NCBI RefSeq assembly: GCF_000426645.1
Contig: NZ_KE384549.1
Location: 390,873 to 454,872, forward strand
DNA length: 64,000 nucleotides
Direction: 5' to 3'
From: Nakamurella lactea DSM 19367
GTDB taxonomy: Bacteria > Actinomycetota > Actinomycetes > Mycobacteriales > Nakamurellaceae
Position numbers and translations under genes: made by a program. Numbering within the stretch: the stretch's first letter is position 1; each line of letters opens with the position of its first letter. This document shows positions 24,039 to 32,185 of this stretch, piece by piece. The notes under the pieces are model-generated. The model had not been told where the DNA came from, made no database searches, and worked only from the letters and a program-made list of their open reading frames with translations.

Positions 24039-25153
24039 GAGCGCAGGTCCAACCGATCCGTCGCCAGCGATTGCACCCGCTCGGCGTCGACGTCGTAGCC
24101 GAGGCCCGGGCGCTGGTAGCGCACCGCGACCCGGCCGTCGACGGCGACGATCGGCTCGGTGGTGATGTCCTTGGCGTAGTACTTGTCCGAGCCGGAGACG
24201 TCCGACGGCAGCGCGAATCCCGGCAGTCCGGCGATTGCCACGTTGGCGGCGCGGCCGACCCCGAACTCGTGCATTCCGCCGCACCAGACGGCGATCCCGT
24301 TGTCGGCGGCGACCTGGTGGGCAGCCCTGGCCGGACTCAGCCCACCCATCCGGGAGACCTTGATGTTCAGGATCCGGCCGGCGCCGGCGGCGATCGCGCT
24401 GTCCAGCTGGTCGAGGTCCTCGATCGACTCGTCGAGGCAGATCGGCGTGGACAACCGCTCCTGCAGCCTGCCGTGCGCGGCCAGCGCTCCCGGCGCGAAC
24501 GGCTGCTCGATCATCGTCAGGTCGAACTCGTCCAGGGCCAACAGAGTGTCCAGGTGCTCGGCGATCTCGCGGTAGACGCCGTTGGCGTCCACCTGCAGCG
24601 CCAGCGCCGGATGCGCGGCCCGGACGGCCCGGACCGGCTCGACGTCCCAGCCCGGGGCGACCTTCAGCTTGACCCGTCGGTAGCCTTGCGCCACATGCAG
24701 TTCGACCTGCCCGAGCAGATCGTCCAGGGTCGGCTCGATGCCGAGACTGACGCCGGCATCGATCTGCTCGCGGACCGCGCCCAACGCACTGGCCACCGAG
24801 ACACCCTCGCGTCGGCACCACAGGTCCCAGCCGGCGATGTCCACTCCGGCCTTGGCGAAATGGTTGCCGCGAACCTTGCCGAACAGCGCGCCGAGCTCGT
24901 CCGGGTGTTGCCAGTCGCGGCCCAGCACGGCCGGCGCCAGGTAGCCGTTGAGCATCAGCCAGCTGGTGTCCACGGTTTCCGGGCAGTAGTACGGATCGCT
25001 CGGTGAGGCGATCTCGCCCCATCCGGTGCCGCCGTCGGAATCGGTCACCCTTACCAGGATGTGCTCGAGGCGGGACTTGCGGTGTGAGCTGGTCTGGAAC
25101 TCGTGCACCAGCGGCAGGCCAACCCGAAATGCTTCGATCCGGTCGATGCGCAT
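24035..25153 (-). CDS. N-acyl(succinyl)amino acid racemase / o-succinylbenzoate synthase-like enolase
   Basis: A 372-residue enolase-superfamily enzyme of the NSAR/OSBS group. The catalytic set is complete: KLK (Lys162, Lys164), Asp189, Glu216, Asp241 and Lys265, at nearly the family's standard positions. There are no menaquinone genes nearby, but it sits with an N-acyltransferase and a D-specific deacylase, so racemisation of N-acyl amino acids is much more likely than menaquinone synthesis. It ends overlapping the D-aminoacylase start (GTGA) and begins two bases after the RpiR gene. Confidence 0.9.
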   Translation of the reverse strand: MRIDRIEAFRVGLPLVHEFQTSSHRKSRLEHILVRVTDSDGGTGWGEIASPSDPYYCPETVDTSWLMLNGYLAPAVLGRDWQHPDELGALFGKVRGNHFAKAGVDIAGWDLWCRREGVSVASALGAVREQIDAGVSLGIEPTLDDLLGQVELHVAQGYRRVKLKVAPGWDVEPVRAVRAAHPALALQVDANGVYREIAEHLDTLLALDEFDLTMIEQPFAPGALAAHGRLQERLSTPICLDESIEDLDQLDSAIAAGAGRILNIKVSRMGGLSPARAAHQVAADNGIAVWCGGMHEFGVGRAANVAIAGLPGFALPSDVSGSDKYYAKDITTEPIVAVDGRVAVRYQRPGLGYDVDAERVQSLATDRLDLRS

Positions 25154-25155
25154 GC

Positions 25156-26043
25156 TCAGCTCTCCTCGTAGGACTGCAGGGTGGCGGCCAATTGATTGCG
25201 ACGTTCCAACCGACGCCCGGCGCCCTTGGCCGAGGCGGTCGCCAGGGTGGCGATGACGTGCACAGCGGCCGCGACCGCGGTCGGCGAATCGGCGTGGGAG
25301 ACGCTGCCGGTGCTGACCACCACCGGCAGGTCGCTGACCAGCCCGAGCGGGCTGTCGGCGGAATCCGTCAGCCCGATCACCGCGCCACCGGCGGCCCGGA
25401 ACTCCCGGGCGATGGTCACGGTGCGCCGGCTGTAGCGGCGGAAACAGAACGCCACCAACACATCACCGGAGCGCACGTCGCACAGGACGTCCAGCGGACG
25501 CACCGACGAGCCGTCGACGAACACCACGTTGGACATGCTCTGGCCGAGCTCGGCCGAGAGCATCAGGGCATAGGCAGCGGACTTGAGGTCGCCGGTGACG
25601 AACCGGCGCCGGGCGGCCACGATCCGGCCGGCGGCCAGGTCGAAGGCACCGGTCGCCTGGCCCGATTCCAGGCTCAGGCGAAGGTTCTGCTGTTCCCTGG
25701 CGATCATCCGGCCGAGCAGCTCGCGACCGGCGCCGCGCCCGGCAAGGCGTGCGGTGTAACGAATATCGGGGCTGGGCAGGCTCCGATCCTCCTCCCGCTC
25801 GGCCCTGACCCGCAGCTCCGCGTAGTCGCCGAGGCCGGCGGCGGTCAGCAGGTCCTGCAGCTCGTGCGGGGCGGCCTGTGCCTGCCGCAGCAGCTGCGAC
25901 GGCCGCTGGGCGAGCGATGCCGGATAGTCGGCGGCGATCGCCCGGTACAGCCGTCGCTGCGGGTCGCCCAGCCGGTCGGCCGCGTCGGCCAGCAGCTGCA
26001 GTGCCGGTGTCGGGGTCAGCACGGCCGCGCCGCTCGCGCTCAT
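25156..26043 (-). CDS. MurR/RpiR-family transcriptional regulator (HTH + SIS)
   Basis: A 295-residue regulator. The N-terminal 75 residues form the RpiR-type helix-turn-helix; residues about 120-260 form a SIS sugar-phosphate-binding domain (SNVVFVDGSSVRPLDVL; SGDVLVAFCFRRYSRRTVTIAREFRAAGGAVIGLTDS in pieces). The ATG at 26043 shares its first base with the acyltransferase stop (TGATG); GTG at 26046 is an alternative. Family members sense amino-sugar phosphates such as MurNAc-6-phosphate, hinting at a link with cell-wall recycling. That link is inference. It probably controls its own operon. Confidence 0.88.
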   Translation of the reverse strand: MSASGAAVLTPTPALQLLADAADRLGDPQRRLYRAIAADYPASLAQRPSQLLRQAQAAPHELQDLLTAAGLGDYAELRVRAEREEDRSLPSPDIRYTARLAGRGAGRELLGRMIAREQQNLRLSLESGQATGAFDLAAGRIVAARRRFVTGDLKSAAYALMLSAELGQSMSNVVFVDGSSVRPLDVLCDVRSGDVLVAFCFRRYSRRTVTIAREFRAAGGAVIGLTDSADSPLGLVSDLPVVVSTGSVSHADSPTAVAAAVHVIATLATASAKGAGRRLERRNQLAATLQSYEES

Positions 26044-26849
26044 CACGGTGTCCTGCGGAGCCGGTAGACCGCCGTCAGATCATCCGACGGCAGGCACGAG
26101 ACCGCTTGGTAGCCGGCCGCAATGGCTTCGCGCAGCACGGTGGAGACGGCGGCGGTGACCTCCGGTGATGGGGTGGCGGCGAGCGGATCGGCGTGCGTGC
26201 GCGGCAGGGCCAGCAGCAGGTCGTCGCCGTCCTCGGCGGTCGTTCCCCATGCCGGTGGGGTGGTGACCGGCGGGTAGCGCACCGGGACCAGCCCGTCCCG
26301 ACTGCCGGGCAGATCCCAGTCGAGAATCAGCCGGTCGGAGTCCCGTTCCGGTTGCCCGGCAACGGAATCGGTGCCGTACAGGTTGCCGGCGAACCAGCGG
26401 GCGGTGGCGCCCAACACGTCCAGGTTGAACCGGGCGTTGCCGGTCCGGTTCGGATCGAAGGCCCAGCGCATGCGGTCGATGCCCTGGGCCAGCACCCGGT
26501 CCCGCTGCGCCAGTTTGAGCAGCCGGCCGATGCCGCGACCGCGCTGATCGGCGCGGACCGCCGCGGTCTGCGAGTAGTGGTAGAGCTCGGGCGCCGTCGT
26601 GGCACCTGCATCTCCCGCCGGGTCGTCCCGGCCGAGAAAGCCGTAGACGAAGCCGACCAGGTCGGCGCCGTCGAAGGCGCCCAGCACCACGCCGCCGTTG
26701 CCGCGGATCGCCGTCAGCAGCCGGGGGTTGACGGCGTCGTCACGGCCGAAGACCTGTCGGTACAGAGCGGCGGGCGCCCGCAGCTGATCGGGCGTCTCGA
26801 GATCGCGGATCAGCACCCGGTCATCGGCCGGAGGCAGGGGAGTGGGCAT
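26043..26849 (-). CDS. GNAT N-acyltransferase, COG3375 type (partner of N-acylamino acid racemase)
   Basis: A 268-residue GNAT-superfamily acyltransferase. The acetyl-CoA pyrophosphate loop is at VRADQRGRGIGRLLK, followed by the signature of the COG3375 branch: DRMRWAFDPNRTGNARFNLDVLGA and YGTDSV. In other bacteria this branch accompanies NSAR enzymes and N-succinylates amino acids, so this is likely the first step of the local pathway. GGAGG lies eight bases before the ATG at 26849; in-frame sequence further upstream is the promoter region. It is the first gene of the minus-strand operon. Confidence 0.85.
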   Translation of the reverse strand: MPTPLPPADDRVLIRDLETPDQLRAPAALYRQVFGRDDAVNPRLLTAIRGNGGVVLGAFDGADLVGFVYGFLGRDDPAGDAGATTAPELYHYSQTAAVRADQRGRGIGRLLKLAQRDRVLAQGIDRMRWAFDPNRTGNARFNLDVLGATARWFAGNLYGTDSVAGQPERDSDRLILDWDLPGSRDGLVPVRYPPVTTPPAWGTTAEDGDDLLLALPRTHADPLAATPSPEVTAAVSTVLREAIAAGYQAVSCLPSDDLTAVYRLRRTP

Positions 26850-27003
26850 CGCTATCGCCTCCGTTTGCTGACGGTAAAATGTGCCGACCGTATAGGTAGC
26901 CCATCTGGACAAGTGCGTGAGTATTGTGCGTCGTGGAGCCGTTCGTCAAGGGGGCTCGCTGAACTCTCGGGCGCTGGGCCGTCATCCCCGAAGGAGACCA
27001 GAT

Positions 27004-27582
27004 ATGCCGGACACCGATGGGGAACCAGCGGCCCGCGCGGCGGCTCTGGTCGGGGCGGCGCTGCGCAAGCGGCGGCTCGAGCTGGGGCTCACGCTGACCG
27101 CGCTGGCCGGCAGATCGGCGCTGTCCACCGGCTTCATCTCCCAGATCGAGACCGGAGCGGCCAACCCGACGCTGTCCGCGCTGAGCCAGTTGGCCGGTGC
27201 CCTCGAACTGCCGGTGACCGAGTTGCTGACCGTCGGCGGCGCAGGCGCCGCGCTGTCCGGTGAATTCCCGCTGAAGGTGCGCCCTGCCCCGTTGCCGGCG
27301 CCGGCCGGTGCCGCCGGCCGGGTATGGGAGTTGACTGCGCCGGGCGCCCGGCTCGCCCGGCTGTCGATGGTCCAAGGTGACCCGGGTGACCATGCCGCGC
27401 CGATCCGTCATCCCGGGGAAGAGATCTGCATCGTGCTGGCCGGGCAGTACCGGTTGCACGTCGAGGGCGACACCGCGGTGCTGGCGGCCGGGGACAGCGC
27501 ACACTATTCGGCGTCGGCCGGGCACTACCTCGAGCCGGTCGACGGTACCGCCAGGGCGATGATCATGATGGTCGGGCAGTGA
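27004..27582 (+). CDS. XRE-family regulator with C-terminal cupin domain
   Basis: A 192-residue regulator with an XRE helix-turn-helix (residues about 15-70, GLTLTALAGRSALSTGFISQIETG) and a cupin_2 sensor domain (about 120-185, HPGEEICIVLAGQYRLHVEG). AAGGAG lies seven bases before the ATG at 27004. It is transcribed divergently from the N-acyltransferase operon across a roughly 150-base gap, so it is a second candidate controller beside the RpiR protein. Such regulators often respond to amines, amino acids or their N-acyl derivatives through the cupin. Confidence 0.88.
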   Translation: MPDTDGEPAARAAALVGAALRKRRLELGLTLTALAGRSALSTGFISQIETGAANPTLSALSQLAGALELPVTELLTVGGAGAALSGEFPLKVRPAPLPAPAGAAGRVWELTAPGARLARLSMVQGDPGDHAAPIRHPGEEICIVLAGQYRLHVEGDTAVLAAGDSAHYSASAGHYLEPVDGTARAMIMMVGQ

Positions 27583-27656
27583 ACCGACAGCCCCCCGCGG
27601 GCATCGGCAACGTCACAACCGCCGTGGTGATCATGGAACGGCTGATCCCGTAGACT

Positions 27657-27781
27657 GTTCTCAGCAGGCCCGCCCAGTTTCGCCTCGGGCCCGCTTCTTT
27701 GAGTCGATGCTCTTGCGCCGCGACCCATGCTGGCTCGCGCCGGGCGGAACGACCACACACCATGATTGGGAGTACCCCTCT
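27657..27781 (+). other. Putative 5' leader of the DEAD-box helicase gene
   Basis: The interval between the XRE-cupin gene and the helicase (27583-27781) has no gene. A weak -10-like TAGACT is at 27651-27656. Downstream, GGCCCG (27668-27673) pairs with CGGGCC (27686-27691) to form a possible leader hairpin, leaving a roughly 125-base untranslated region. Long leaders are common on cold-inducible helicase genes. Confidence 0.35.
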
Positions 27782-29371
27782 GTGTCTGCTGACACGACCT
27801 TTTCCACCCTCGGCGTGCCCACCGCGCTGACCACCATCCTTTCCGACGCGGGCATCACCGTGCCGACCCCGATCCAGGCGGCCACCCTGCCGGATTCGAT
27901 GGCCGGCCGCGACGTGCTCGGCCGCGGCCGCACCGGCTCCGGCAAGACCTACGCCTTCCTGCTGCCGCTGCTGACCCGGCTGTCGCAGTCCGGGACCCGA
28001 CGTCAGCCGAAGCGGCCGCGTGCGCTGATCCTGGCGCCCACCCGCGAACTCGTCACCCAGATCGTCGGCGCGATGACGCCGCTGGCCAAGCCGCTGGGCA
28101 TCACCTCGATGACCGTCTTCGGCGGCGTCGGACAGAATCCGCAGGTCGAGGCACTGCGCCGCGGCGTCGACGTGGTCGTCGCCTGCCCCGGCCGGCTCGA
28201 GGACCTGATGAAGCAGGGCCACATCAGCCTGGACGCCGTCGAGATCACCATCCTGGACGAGGCCGACCACATGGCCGACCTCGGTTTCCTGCCCGGCGTC
28301 CGGCGGATCATGGACAAGACCCCGCAGCAGGGCCAGCGGATGCTGTTCTCCGCCACCCTTGATGCCGGTGTCGACGTGCTGGTCAAGCGATTCCTGCACA
28401 ACCCGGTGACCCACCACGCCGACTCGGAGCAGTCGCCCGTCATCCCGATGAGCCACCACGTGCTGCACGTCAGCCTCGATGCGCACCTGCCGGTGCTGGT
28501 CGACCTGGCCGCCGCGCCCGGCCGGACCATCATCTTCGCCCGCACCAAGCACCGGGCGAAGAAGTTCACCCGGCAGCTCAACGCGTCCGGCGTGCCCGCG
28601 GTCGAATTGCACGGCAACCTGAGCCAGGGTGCCCGCACCCGCAATCTCGACGACTTCCACTCCGGGGCGGCGAAGACGATGGTCGCCACCGACATCGCGG
28701 CCCGCGGTATCCACGTGGACGACGTCGCGCTGGTGATCCACGCCGATCCGCCGGTCGAGCACAAGGCCTACCTGCATCGCTCGGGTCGGACCGCTCGGGC
28801 CGGTGCCGCCGGCACGGTGATCACCCTGATGACGGACGAGCAGGTCCGCGATGTGCGTGACCTGACCCGCAAGGCCGGGATCAACCCGACCACCACCAAG
28901 ATCGATGCGAAGCATCCGCTGCTGCAGAAGCTGGCTCCCGGTGAGCGTTCGTTCGTCAACGGCGGGCTGGTGCGCGAGGTTCCGGCCGCGGCGCCGGCCG
29001 GTCGCGGTGGCGGTCGGTCGCGTGGCCCGCGCAAGCCGGCCGGGCAGGACGGCGGCCGGGCCAACCCCGCTACGGGTGGTCGTTCGGGTGGTGCTCCGCG
29101 CAGCGATCGTCCGGCCGAGGGTGCGCGCGGCGATGGACGTCCGCGCCGCAACCGGGGCGGTTCCGGCCAGGGTGCCGGTCGCGGCGACGGCGCTGCGGCT
29201 CGCGGCGGTTCGGGTCGCTCCGGTGGCTCGGGTTCGGCACGTGACGGGTCAGGCTCGGGCCGTTCCGGCGGGTCGGGTCGCAGTGCCGGCGGCTCGAAGA
29301 CCGTCTACAGCAGTACTTCCGGCGGCGGCGCGGCCGCCTTCTCGGCGCGCACCCGCGTCGGCTCCCGCTGA
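27782..29371 (+). CDS. DEAD-box ATP-dependent RNA helicase with long Arg/Gly-rich tail
   Basis: A 529-residue RNA helicase. Motifs in order: PTPIQ (Q motif), GRTGSGKT, PTRELV, DEADHM, SAT, and HRSGRTARAG, giving a two-RecA core to about residue 375. The last roughly 140 residues are Arg/Gly/Ser-rich with no fold evident, the type that binds RNA non-specifically. The GTG at 27782 gives the normal start (SADTTFSTLG); the frame upstream to 27707 is probably leader. Within the tail, 29056-29079 closely matches the dispersed 24/25-bp repeat of this window and encodes GRANPATGG. Ribosome assembly or cold adaptation is the likely role. Confidence 0.93.
   Translation: MSADTTFSTLGVPTALTTILSDAGITVPTPIQAATLPDSMAGRDVLGRGRTGSGKTYAFLLPLLTRLSQSGTRRQPKRPRALILAPTRELVTQIVGAMTPLAKPLGITSMTVFGGVGQNPQVEALRRGVDVVVACPGRLEDLMKQGHISLDAVEITILDEADHMADLGFLPGVRRIMDKTPQQGQRMLFSATLDAGVDVLVKRFLHNPVTHHADSEQSPVIPMSHHVLHVSLDAHLPVLVDLAAAPGRTIIFARTKHRAKKFTRQLNASGVPAVELHGNLSQGARTRNLDDFHSGAAKTMVATDIAARGIHVDDVALVIHADPPVEHKAYLHRSGRTARAGAAGTVITLMTDEQVRDVRDLTRKAGINPTTTKIDAKHPLLQKLAPGERSFVNGGLVREVPAAAPAGRGGGRSRGPRKPAGQDGGRANPATGGRSGGAPRSDRPAEGARGDGRPRRNRGGSGQGAGRGDGAAARGGSGRSGGSGSARDGSGSGRSGGSGRSAGGSKTVYSSTSGGGAAAFSARTRVGSR
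29056..29079 (+). repeat. Probable single copy of the dispersed GGGACAACCCNGCTACG repeat, in helicase tail
   Basis: CCGGGCCAACCCCGCTACGG plus TGG differs at 3 of 24 positions from the unit repeated at 63941-63988. It is read in the same frame in both genes (GRANPATGG here, GRDNPATAG there). In a low-complexity GC-rich tail a chance match is possible. Confidence 0.5.
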
Positions 29372-29400
29372 CGGGTCAGCTCCGACTTCAGTTCAGCTAC

Positions 29401-29450
29401 GGCCAGTCGCCCCGTTCCAGGCGTTTGATGCCCGATCGGGGCCACTGGCC
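29401..29450 (+). terminator. Stem-loop terminator downstream of the helicase
   Basis: The 14-base arms 29401-29414 and 29437-29450 pair at 13 positions (GGCCAGTCGCCCCG with CGGGGCCACTGGCC) around a 22-base loop, starting 30 bases after the helicase stop. There is no T-run, as is usual at this GC content. Confidence 0.55.
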
Positions 29451-29540
29451 GCAGCCAAGCTGAATCTCGCGTCTTGCCCGATGATTTTCCTGCCCGCGCC
29501 GGGTCGTTGTTGGGGTGACGGCGGCGACAGGTGGCGGGGG

Positions 29541-30323
29541 ATGACGAGATACGTGCTGGTCCCGGGAGCGGACGGCCAGGCCTGGTACTGGCACCGGCTG
29601 ATCCCCGAACTGGAGAAGCGGGGCCATACCGCCGTGGCCGTCGAGCTGCCGAAGGCCGCCAGCAGCACCCTGGCCGACTATGCAGCGGCGATCGTGCAGG
29701 CGGCCCAACCGGTAGGTGCCGCCCACCCCCCAGGTAGCGGAAGTTTGCCGCGACACGCCGGCGCCGTCGGCGCGTCCGAGCAACTTTCCGCTACCTCGGC
29801 GGGGGAGATGGTGCTGGTCGCCCAGTCGCTCGGCGCCTTCAGCGCACCGCTGGCCTGTTCCCGGCTGCCGGTGCGCGAGCTGGTGCTGGTCAACCCGATG
29901 ATCCCGGCCGCCGGCGAGACCGGCGGCGACTGGTGGGAGAACACCGGTCACGGACCGGCGAGAGCGGCGGCGGCCGCCGCCCACGGCTGGCCCGCCGAAT
30001 TCGATCTGTTGACCGGCTTCTTCCATGACGTGCCGGCCGAGGTGACCGAGCGGGCCTTTTCGGCCGACGCACACCCCGCAGAACTGGACGGCATCTTCAC
30101 CGACCCGTGGCCGCCGGCCGGCTGGCCGGACCTGCCGACCCGGATCATCCTGGGCTCCGGTGACCGGTTCTTCCCGTTGGAGTTCCAGCGGCAGATCGCC
30201 GGCGAACGCCTTGGGGCGACACGGATCGACGTGATCGACTCCGGACACCTGTCGGCGTTGAGTCGGCCGGTCGAACTCGCTGCGGCGTTGATCGGGGACC
30301 GGGTCGACCTGGACCGGCCTTGA
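29541..30323 (+). CDS. Alpha/beta hydrolase with an in-frame palindromic insertion
   Basis: A 260-residue alpha/beta-hydrolase-fold protein: RYVLVPGADGQAWYWHRLIPELEKRGH at the N-terminus, nucleophile serine in VLVAQSLGAFSAPL, an Asp in LGSGDRFFP and His in DSGHLSALSRP. Between the first helix and the nucleophile strand (about residues 60-90) there is an extra Pro/Gly/Ala/Ser-rich stretch encoded by an imperfect inverted repeat (29733-29795) that keeps the frame. The ATG at 29541 follows GGGGG; a longer open frame runs back into the helicase and is ignored. The substrate is unknown. Confidence 0.85.
   Translation: MTRYVLVPGADGQAWYWHRLIPELEKRGHTAVAVELPKAASSTLADYAAAIVQAAQPVGAAHPPGSGSLPRHAGAVGASEQLSATSAGEMVLVAQSLGAFSAPLACSRLPVRELVLVNPMIPAAGETGGDWWENTGHGPARAAAAAAHGWPAEFDLLTGFFHDVPAEVTERAFSADAHPAELDGIFTDPWPPAGWPDLPTRIILGSGDRFFPLEFQRQIAGERLGATRIDVIDSGHLSALSRPVELAAALIGDRVDLDRP
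29733..29795. repeat. Imperfect inverted repeat inserted within a coding region
   Basis: Left arm GGTAGCGGAAGTTTGC (29733-29748) and right arm GCAACTTTCCGCTACC (29780-29795) are near-perfect complements, with further C-rich and G-rich flanks that also pair. It lies within the alpha/beta hydrolase gene and would fold into a long stem-loop in mRNA. It resembles a small palindromic mobile element of the REP type. Confidence 0.7.
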
Positions 30324-30401
30324 TCTGGACCGGCTTTGACCACCCGATGAATTCTCGGTGCCGAATCGGTCCAACCTGCACATCGACGAGAGGACAGCAT
30401 C

Positions 30402-30794
30402 GTGGGCAACGGCAGCGGATTGTTCGAAGGCGTCAGGGCATTCAGCGGATTCTCGGTTGACGACATCGAGGCGGCCAGGACGTTCTACGCCGAGACACTC
30501 GGTGTGCGGGTGATCCAGGAGAACGGCATGTTGTTCCTGAACGTCGCCGGCGGCCGCGACATCCTCATCTATCCCAAGCCGAATCATGTCCCGGCCGGCT
30601 ACACCGTGCTGAACTTCCCGGTCACCGACGTCGAGCGTGCGGTGGACGAACTGATCGCCAGAGGCGTCGAGTTCGAACATTACGAAGGCACGCCGATCGA
30701 GACCGACGCCAAGGGCATCCATCGCGGCGGCGGTCCGCTGATCGCCTGGTTCACCGACCCGGCCGGCAATGTGCTGTCGGTGATCCAGGAATAG
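30402..30794 (+). CDS. Glyoxalase/VOC-superfamily protein
   Basis: A 130-residue vicinal-oxygen-chelate protein made of two beta-alpha-beta-beta-beta units: FSGFSVDDIEAARTFYAETLGVRV and FPVTDVERAVDELIARGVEFE, ending with the typical WFTDPAGNVLSVIQE. One C-terminal glutamate metal ligand is visible, but the full metal site is not certain. It starts with GTG preceded by GAGAGGA. It could be a glyoxalase-like lyase, a dioxygenase relative or a resistance-type binder. Confidence 0.85.
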   Translation: MGNGSGLFEGVRAFSGFSVDDIEAARTFYAETLGVRVIQENGMLFLNVAGGRDILIYPKPNHVPAGYTVLNFPVTDVERAVDELIARGVEFEHYEGTPIETDAKGIHRGGGPLIAWFTDPAGNVLSVIQE

Positions 30795-30843
30795 CAACGT
30801 CGGGACCGGCGCCACGGGATCCGAACTGTGCCACCATCGTCGG

Positions 30844-31434
30844 GTGGCCGGACCGTTCCCGACGCCGAACATCGGTGACGGTTGGATGCCGTCCTCCGGA
30901 GTTCTGGCGGCCGAGGATTCGTTGGGCCACGACGTGCTGGTCGACTGGTGCCTCGCGCTGCTGACCGGGGCGGCGGGCGGCGCCGATCGGAAGACCCCGT
31001 CGTTGCGGTGGATCGGCGGCCCGGCGGCGGGTACCGACTGCGACCGGCACCACTGGGCCCGCTCGGACCTGAACTATTGGCCGCGGGTCTGGGCGGCAAG
31101 GGCGCTGCGATACGCCTGGGACGACCGGGCCGCCGGCCCGGTGATCGCCGGTCTGGACGACGACGCCTGGCGGGTACGGGAGCATTGTTGCGCCGTCGTC
31201 GGTCTGCGAGAACTGGCCGATGCCGCCGACCGGCTGGCCGAGCTCACCGATCCCGACCAGGAGGACGCGCCGCGGGTTCGCACGGCCGCGGTCAAGGCGC
31301 TCGCCCAGGTTGGCGAGTTCGAACACGGAGATGCCTTGCAGCGGGCCATGATCGACCCCGACCGGAAGGTCCGCGATGCCGCCGATGCCGCGCTGGAGCG
31401 GCTGGCCGAGCGGATCGACCGGCCGCTGCGGTGA
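30844..31434 (+). CDS. HEAT-repeat protein
   Basis: A 196-residue protein whose second half (about residues 75-185) consists of HEAT/PBS-lyase-type helical repeats: WPRVWAARALRYAWDDRAAGPVIAGL, DDAWRVREHCCAVVGL and APRVRTAAVKALAQVGE. It is expected to be a small cytosolic protein-binding scaffold. It starts with GTG 50 bases after the VOC gene and ends six bases from the convergent YdeI-like gene. No specific function can be assigned. Confidence 0.75.
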   Translation: MAGPFPTPNIGDGWMPSSGVLAAEDSLGHDVLVDWCLALLTGAAGGADRKTPSLRWIGGPAAGTDCDRHHWARSDLNYWPRVWAARALRYAWDDRAAGPVIAGLDDDAWRVREHCCAVVGLRELADAADRLAELTDPDQEDAPRVRTAAVKALAQVGEFEHGDALQRAMIDPDRKVRDAADAALERLAERIDRPLR

Positions 31435-31440
31435 CGTTCG

Positions 31441-32094
31441 TCAGCCCAGCCCGAGCCGCTGACGGTTGCGAGCCACCCAGGCCGGCTCGTCGCCGTAGCG
31501 CTGGAACTTGACCAGCCGACCGTTCGCGCTGTCCTCGATCAGTTCGGCCAGCCGGCTCTGCCGGGTCGCCTCGCGCTTCGCCGTCAGCACCCAGTGCACC
31601 ACCGCCCGTCGGTAGCCCGATGGCGCGGCGTCGAACCACGCTGCGGCGGAGGCATTCCGGCGCAACCGGGTCTGGAACTCCGGCGGCAGTACCGCGGCAT
31701 TCTCCTGTTCGTGGGAGTACACGCCCTGACGGTCCGGCCGGCGCCGCTCGAAGGCGGCCAGCCCGGCCGGCGTCATCCGCTTCTCGGCGACCAACTTCTC
31801 GACCAGGGCGACGTTGACCAGGCTCCAGTTGCTGGCGGGTTTGCGCGGTGTCCAGCGCTGCCGTCGGGTGTCGTCGTCGATCCGCTGCGCCACCGAGTCG
31901 ATCCAGCCGAAGCAGAGCGCCTCTTCGACCGCGAGCTCCCATGTCAACCCCTGCGGCCGGACATGCTTCTTGTTCAGCCCCATCCACAATTCGGTGGCGG
32001 AGTCGTGGTTGTCGAGCAGCCACTGGCGGAACTCGCCGGCGTCGGCGAAGAACGTCGCGGGCCGCTCGGGCGTGCCGCCTTGGGTGCCGACCAT
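31441..32094 (-). CDS. YdeI/OmpD-associated family protein
   Basis: A 217-residue cytosolic protein of the YdeI (bacteriocin-protection) family. It opens with FFADAGEFRQWLLDNHDSATELW, has the family's central VEEALCFGWIDSVAQRIDDDT and RKPASNWS, and ends with a basic helix. I chose the ATG at 32094; an ATG nine bases earlier is possible. It is divergent from the MFS exporter gene, 91 bases away. The biochemical role of this family is not established. Confidence 0.8.
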   Translation of the reverse strand: MVGTQGGTPERPATFFADAGEFRQWLLDNHDSATELWMGLNKKHVRPQGLTWELAVEEALCFGWIDSVAQRIDDDTRRQRWTPRKPASNWSLVNVALVEKLVAEKRMTPAGLAAFERRRPDRQGVYSHEQENAAVLPPEFQTRLRRNASAAAWFDAAPSGYRRAVVHWVLTAKREATRQSRLAELIEDSANGRLVKFQRYGDEPAWVARNRQRLGLG

Positions 32095-32185
32095 GACGCA
32101 CATTCTGCCCGGACCCGCCGTCCGGCCGGATCGTTGCCCCGGGCATGCTGAACGGAGCCGCCGAAATCGAGGATGACGCAGGACC

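Noticed and set aside
24035..25153. Menaquinone-pathway o-succinylbenzoate synthase (menC)
   Set aside because: The active site fits, but no men genes are nearby, and the partners (acyltransferase, D-aminoacylase) point to N-acyl amino acid racemisation.
28905..29540. Upstream extension of the alpha/beta hydrolase frame into the helicase gene
   Set aside because: The frame is open only because of GC-rich codon bias; the ATG at 29541 gives a normal hydrolase N-terminus, and a terminator-like hairpin lies in between.
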